From: Bacteroidota bacterium
GTDB taxonomy: Bacteria > Bacteroidota > Bacteroidia > Bacteroidales > JAAYUG01
DNA: 7,747 nucleotides
NCBI GenBank assembly: GCA_021812865.1
Contig: JAKAMP010000117.1
Location: forward strand, 1 to 7,747
Reading direction: 5' to 3'
Position 1 is the stretch's first letter; every line of letters starts with the position of its first letter. The notes beneath the pieces are model-generated. The model did no database searches and was not told the origin of the DNA. It saw only the letters and a list, made by a program, of their open reading frames with translations. The translations under genes and the position numbers were made by a program. Positions 5,954-7,747 of the stretch are shown piece by piece.

Positions 5954-7747
5954 TTATAGGCTGAACCGATATGAAATCTTGATCAGGAAAATATTGTACG
6001 GGTTAAGGCTAAACAGGTCATGCAAATCTCTTGAAGGGGAAAAGGTTCCAAAAGAATCCGTATTATCCCTGCTTTGAGACCAAACTATATAAAGATCCGA
6101 ACCGGGAATATACTCCCATTTCAGCACAAGATTCGATCGGAATTGCTTCCAGTTGAAGTCAGGATTGGAAAAGGTATATTCAGGAGTAAGGTTTTGATCC
6201 TGATCAATCTGATATTCATTGAAATCCGGGGAATAGGAGATCTCGGCCGGCGTAAACGGGTGGAACCGGGCATAATAGTCGCTGGCCCTCGGACTGGTAA
6301 TGATCTTGTAGTTCGAATATTTCCCTGAAGCCACAAAGGGCTGGCCCCAGTATTGTATATTTAGGTTGGGTAGCAGGGTGAGATTCAGCCTCAATGATAT
6401 GCTCATGACCCTCTGGTCGATCTGACCAAACAGGTATTGATTCTGATTGTTCACGGAATAGGTATCCACATATTGAAATTCATTTTTTTCTACCATGTAC
6501 TGCGGGGCAAGGGATATTTGGAATACATTGAATGGCCGGTATTGCAGGTTGGCCTCAATCATATGCTGTCTGTCATATTTATACTGGCCATAATACTGAA
6601 ATCCATCCACCATCACGACAAACTTTTTCCTGTCATCCGTGCTTACCGACATGTAGTTCCTTATTCCTCCAGGCATTTTAAGATCGGGGCCTCCCCGGAG
6701 CATCGATTTTGAATAATTGTTGCCTTCCATGCTAAATCCAAAATTGAATCTCCAGTAGTTGGTGAACTGCATGTTGGTATTGCCTTCCAACCCCTTGGCC
6801 AGGTTCAGGCCCCCAAAATCCCATGCACTGAACTGGTCCATGAATAGCCTGAATTCGCGGAAAATGCCTTTAGGCTGAAGCATTTGATAGGAACTCCACA
6901 GAATCTGGAGAACCATGTCAGCATCCCGTTCATAGCCCAGGTCATTCAATTCAAGTCCGGGTGATTTCCAGTTTGCAAATAGGCCGTATGTCCATTTGCT
7001 TCCGCCTGTTTTGCCGATTTCTATTCTTCCTCCATGGCCGGAAAGAAACCTGCGTGCTGAATCAAGTCTTACATAACTAATATCCGGGCGCTGAAAATAT
7101 CTCGAGGAGGCTTCCTGTAAATTGACCAGCGCTTCCTCACTTCCATTCACATCGCTGAATATCCCTTTTACGGTAAAGTAATAATTCCTGTTTTTCCAGT
7201 ATTGGGTGAAGTCAACTCCCCCTGTGTAGGCTGACCTCAACAGGAAATTTACGGACGAACTGGCAATATCGCGGTTTGTGGCAGTAAAAATAGCTCCAAG
7301 AATGGAATTCCCTCCATTAAAGTCTTTCTGAATCCTGCCTACTAAGTAATTGGTCAATGGCTCAACCATGACTTTCCTGCGATGACCCAGCGAATCAATC
7401 ACGGCATACTCATTGGAAGTAACACTCTCCAGAAGCCCTATGGACAGCCCATCTTTGGTTTTCCCCGAAATTTTTGCCGCACCCAGAATATTGGTATTGG
7501 CCGGGGCCTTTACATATTCATTATTGCCGGCATCGATTATATACTGCGGACTTCGCCCGATGCGTCGGGAATAGAAAAGATTTTCGCCCGACATGTCGCC
7601 ATCGCCAATCATTAAGGGAAAGGAAAATATGCTTTTCCCTTCAATGAAGAACGGGCGCTGTTCCTGGTAATAGGTTTCATATGCGGAAAGGTTCAACTGC
7701 GAAGGATCAGCCTCAACCTGCCCGAAGTCAGGATTGATGGTGAAATC
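5954..7747 (-). CDS. DUF5916 outer-membrane protein, C-terminal part (start beyond window edge)
   Basis: The frame is open from the right edge to a TAA at 5954, giving 597 residues without a start. A TTG at 7696 could be mistaken for the start, but the frame continues upstream with family-typical sequence. The visible part begins with NPDFGQVEADP (residues 5-15), then NLSAYETYYQEQRPFFIEG (19-37) and FYSRRIGR (58-65), the signature of DUF5916 proteins. In known members this domain follows a signal peptide and a CBM9/DOMON-like carbohydrate-binding domain, which here would be outside the window. The remainder has dense aromatic, alternating strand patterns and ends IKISYRFSL, fitting an outer-membrane beta-barrel. 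Near the C-terminus, WKQFRSNLVLKWEYIPGSD and VWSQSRD also fit the family. No enzymatic activity is established for the family; a surface carbohydrate-related role is only suggested by the usual N-terminal domain. It converges on the barrel gene. Confidence 0.92.
   Translation of the reverse strand, partial: DFTINPDFGQVEADPSQLNLSAYETYYQEQRPFFIEGKSIFSFPLMIGDGDMSGENLFYSRRIGRSPQYIIDAGNNEYVKAPANTNILGAAKISGKTKDGLSIGLLESVTSNEYAVIDSLGHRRKVMVEPLTNYLVGRIQKDFNGGNSILGAIFTATNRDIASSSVNFLLRSAYTGGVDFTQYWKNRNYYFTVKGIFSDVNGSEEALVNLQEASSRYFQRPDISYVRLDSARRFLSGHGGRIEIGKTGGSKWTYGLFANWKSPGLELNDLGYERDADMVLQILWSSYQMLQPKGIFREFRLFMDQFSAWDFGGLNLAKGLEGNTNMQFTNYWRFNFGFSMEGNNYSKSMLRGGPDLKMPGGIRNYMSVSTDDRKKFVVMVDGFQYYGQYKYDRQHMIEANLQYRPFNVFQISLAPQYMVEKNEFQYVDTYSVNNQNQYLFGQIDQRVMSISLRLNLTLLPNLNIQYWGQPFVASGKYSNYKIITSPRASDYYARFHPFTPAEISYSPDFNEYQIDQDQNLTPEYTFSNPDFNWKQFRSNLVLKWEYIPGSDLYIVWSQSRDNTDSFGTFSPSRDLHDLFSLNPYNIFLIKISYRFSL

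Noticed and set aside
7694..7696. TTG as the start of the DUF5916 gene
   Set aside because: The frame continues upstream to the window edge with the family-typical NPDFGQVEADP sequence, so the true start is outside the window.
5954..7747. DSL and DSA tripeptides in the DUF5916 protein that match the Bacteroides O-glycosylation motif D(S/T)(A/I/L/V/M/T)
   Set aside because: The motif is three residues long and common by chance; it does not show that the neighbouring GT117 enzymes modify this protein.

Overview
The window looks like a piece of a Bacteroidota chromosome, probably Bacteroidales or a near relative. The grounds are the protein families, since no marker gene is present: two proteins of the large-membrane DUF2723 / GT117 type in the form typical of this phylum, a DUF5916 outer-membrane protein, and a hypothetical barrel protein with Bacteroidota-like motifs. 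No Shine-Dalgarno sequence is evident at the visible starts, and a TAnnTTTG-type -7 box lies upstream of one gene. I see no mobile elements, RNA genes or CRISPR.

Layout. Positions 1-1164 (minus) hold the N-terminal 388 residues of a GT117-type membrane glycosyltransferase that runs off the left edge. Positions 1165-1391 are an intergenic gap with a strong intrinsic terminator for the next gene, a second stem-loop and a possible promoter for the first. Positions 1392-4454 (minus) hold a complete 1020-residue paralogue of the same family. Positions 4455-4792 are a 338-bp non-coding divergent promoter region. Positions 4793-5926 (plus) encode a 377-residue exported, probably outer-membrane beta-barrel protein of unknown function. 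After a 27-bp tail-to-tail gap, 5954-7747 (minus) hold the C-terminal 597 residues of a DUF5916 protein whose start lies beyond the right edge.

How the genes relate. The two GT117 genes are a tandem duplication in the same orientation, about 68% identical without gaps over the visible 388 residues. The terminator between them suggests they are transcribed largely separately. A GT117 enzyme would move a sugar from a lipid carrier to an acceptor outside the cytoplasm; the neighbours are exported envelope proteins, but nothing in the sequence ties them to the transferases. The most notable detail is that the full-length paralogue has lost a glutamate (Glu to Ile, with Tyr to Trp two residues later) in a motif that the other copy keeps, which suggests the two copies have diverged in function. 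I did not find a clearly new multi-gene system; most of the window reads as ordinary Bacteroidota core or envelope genes.
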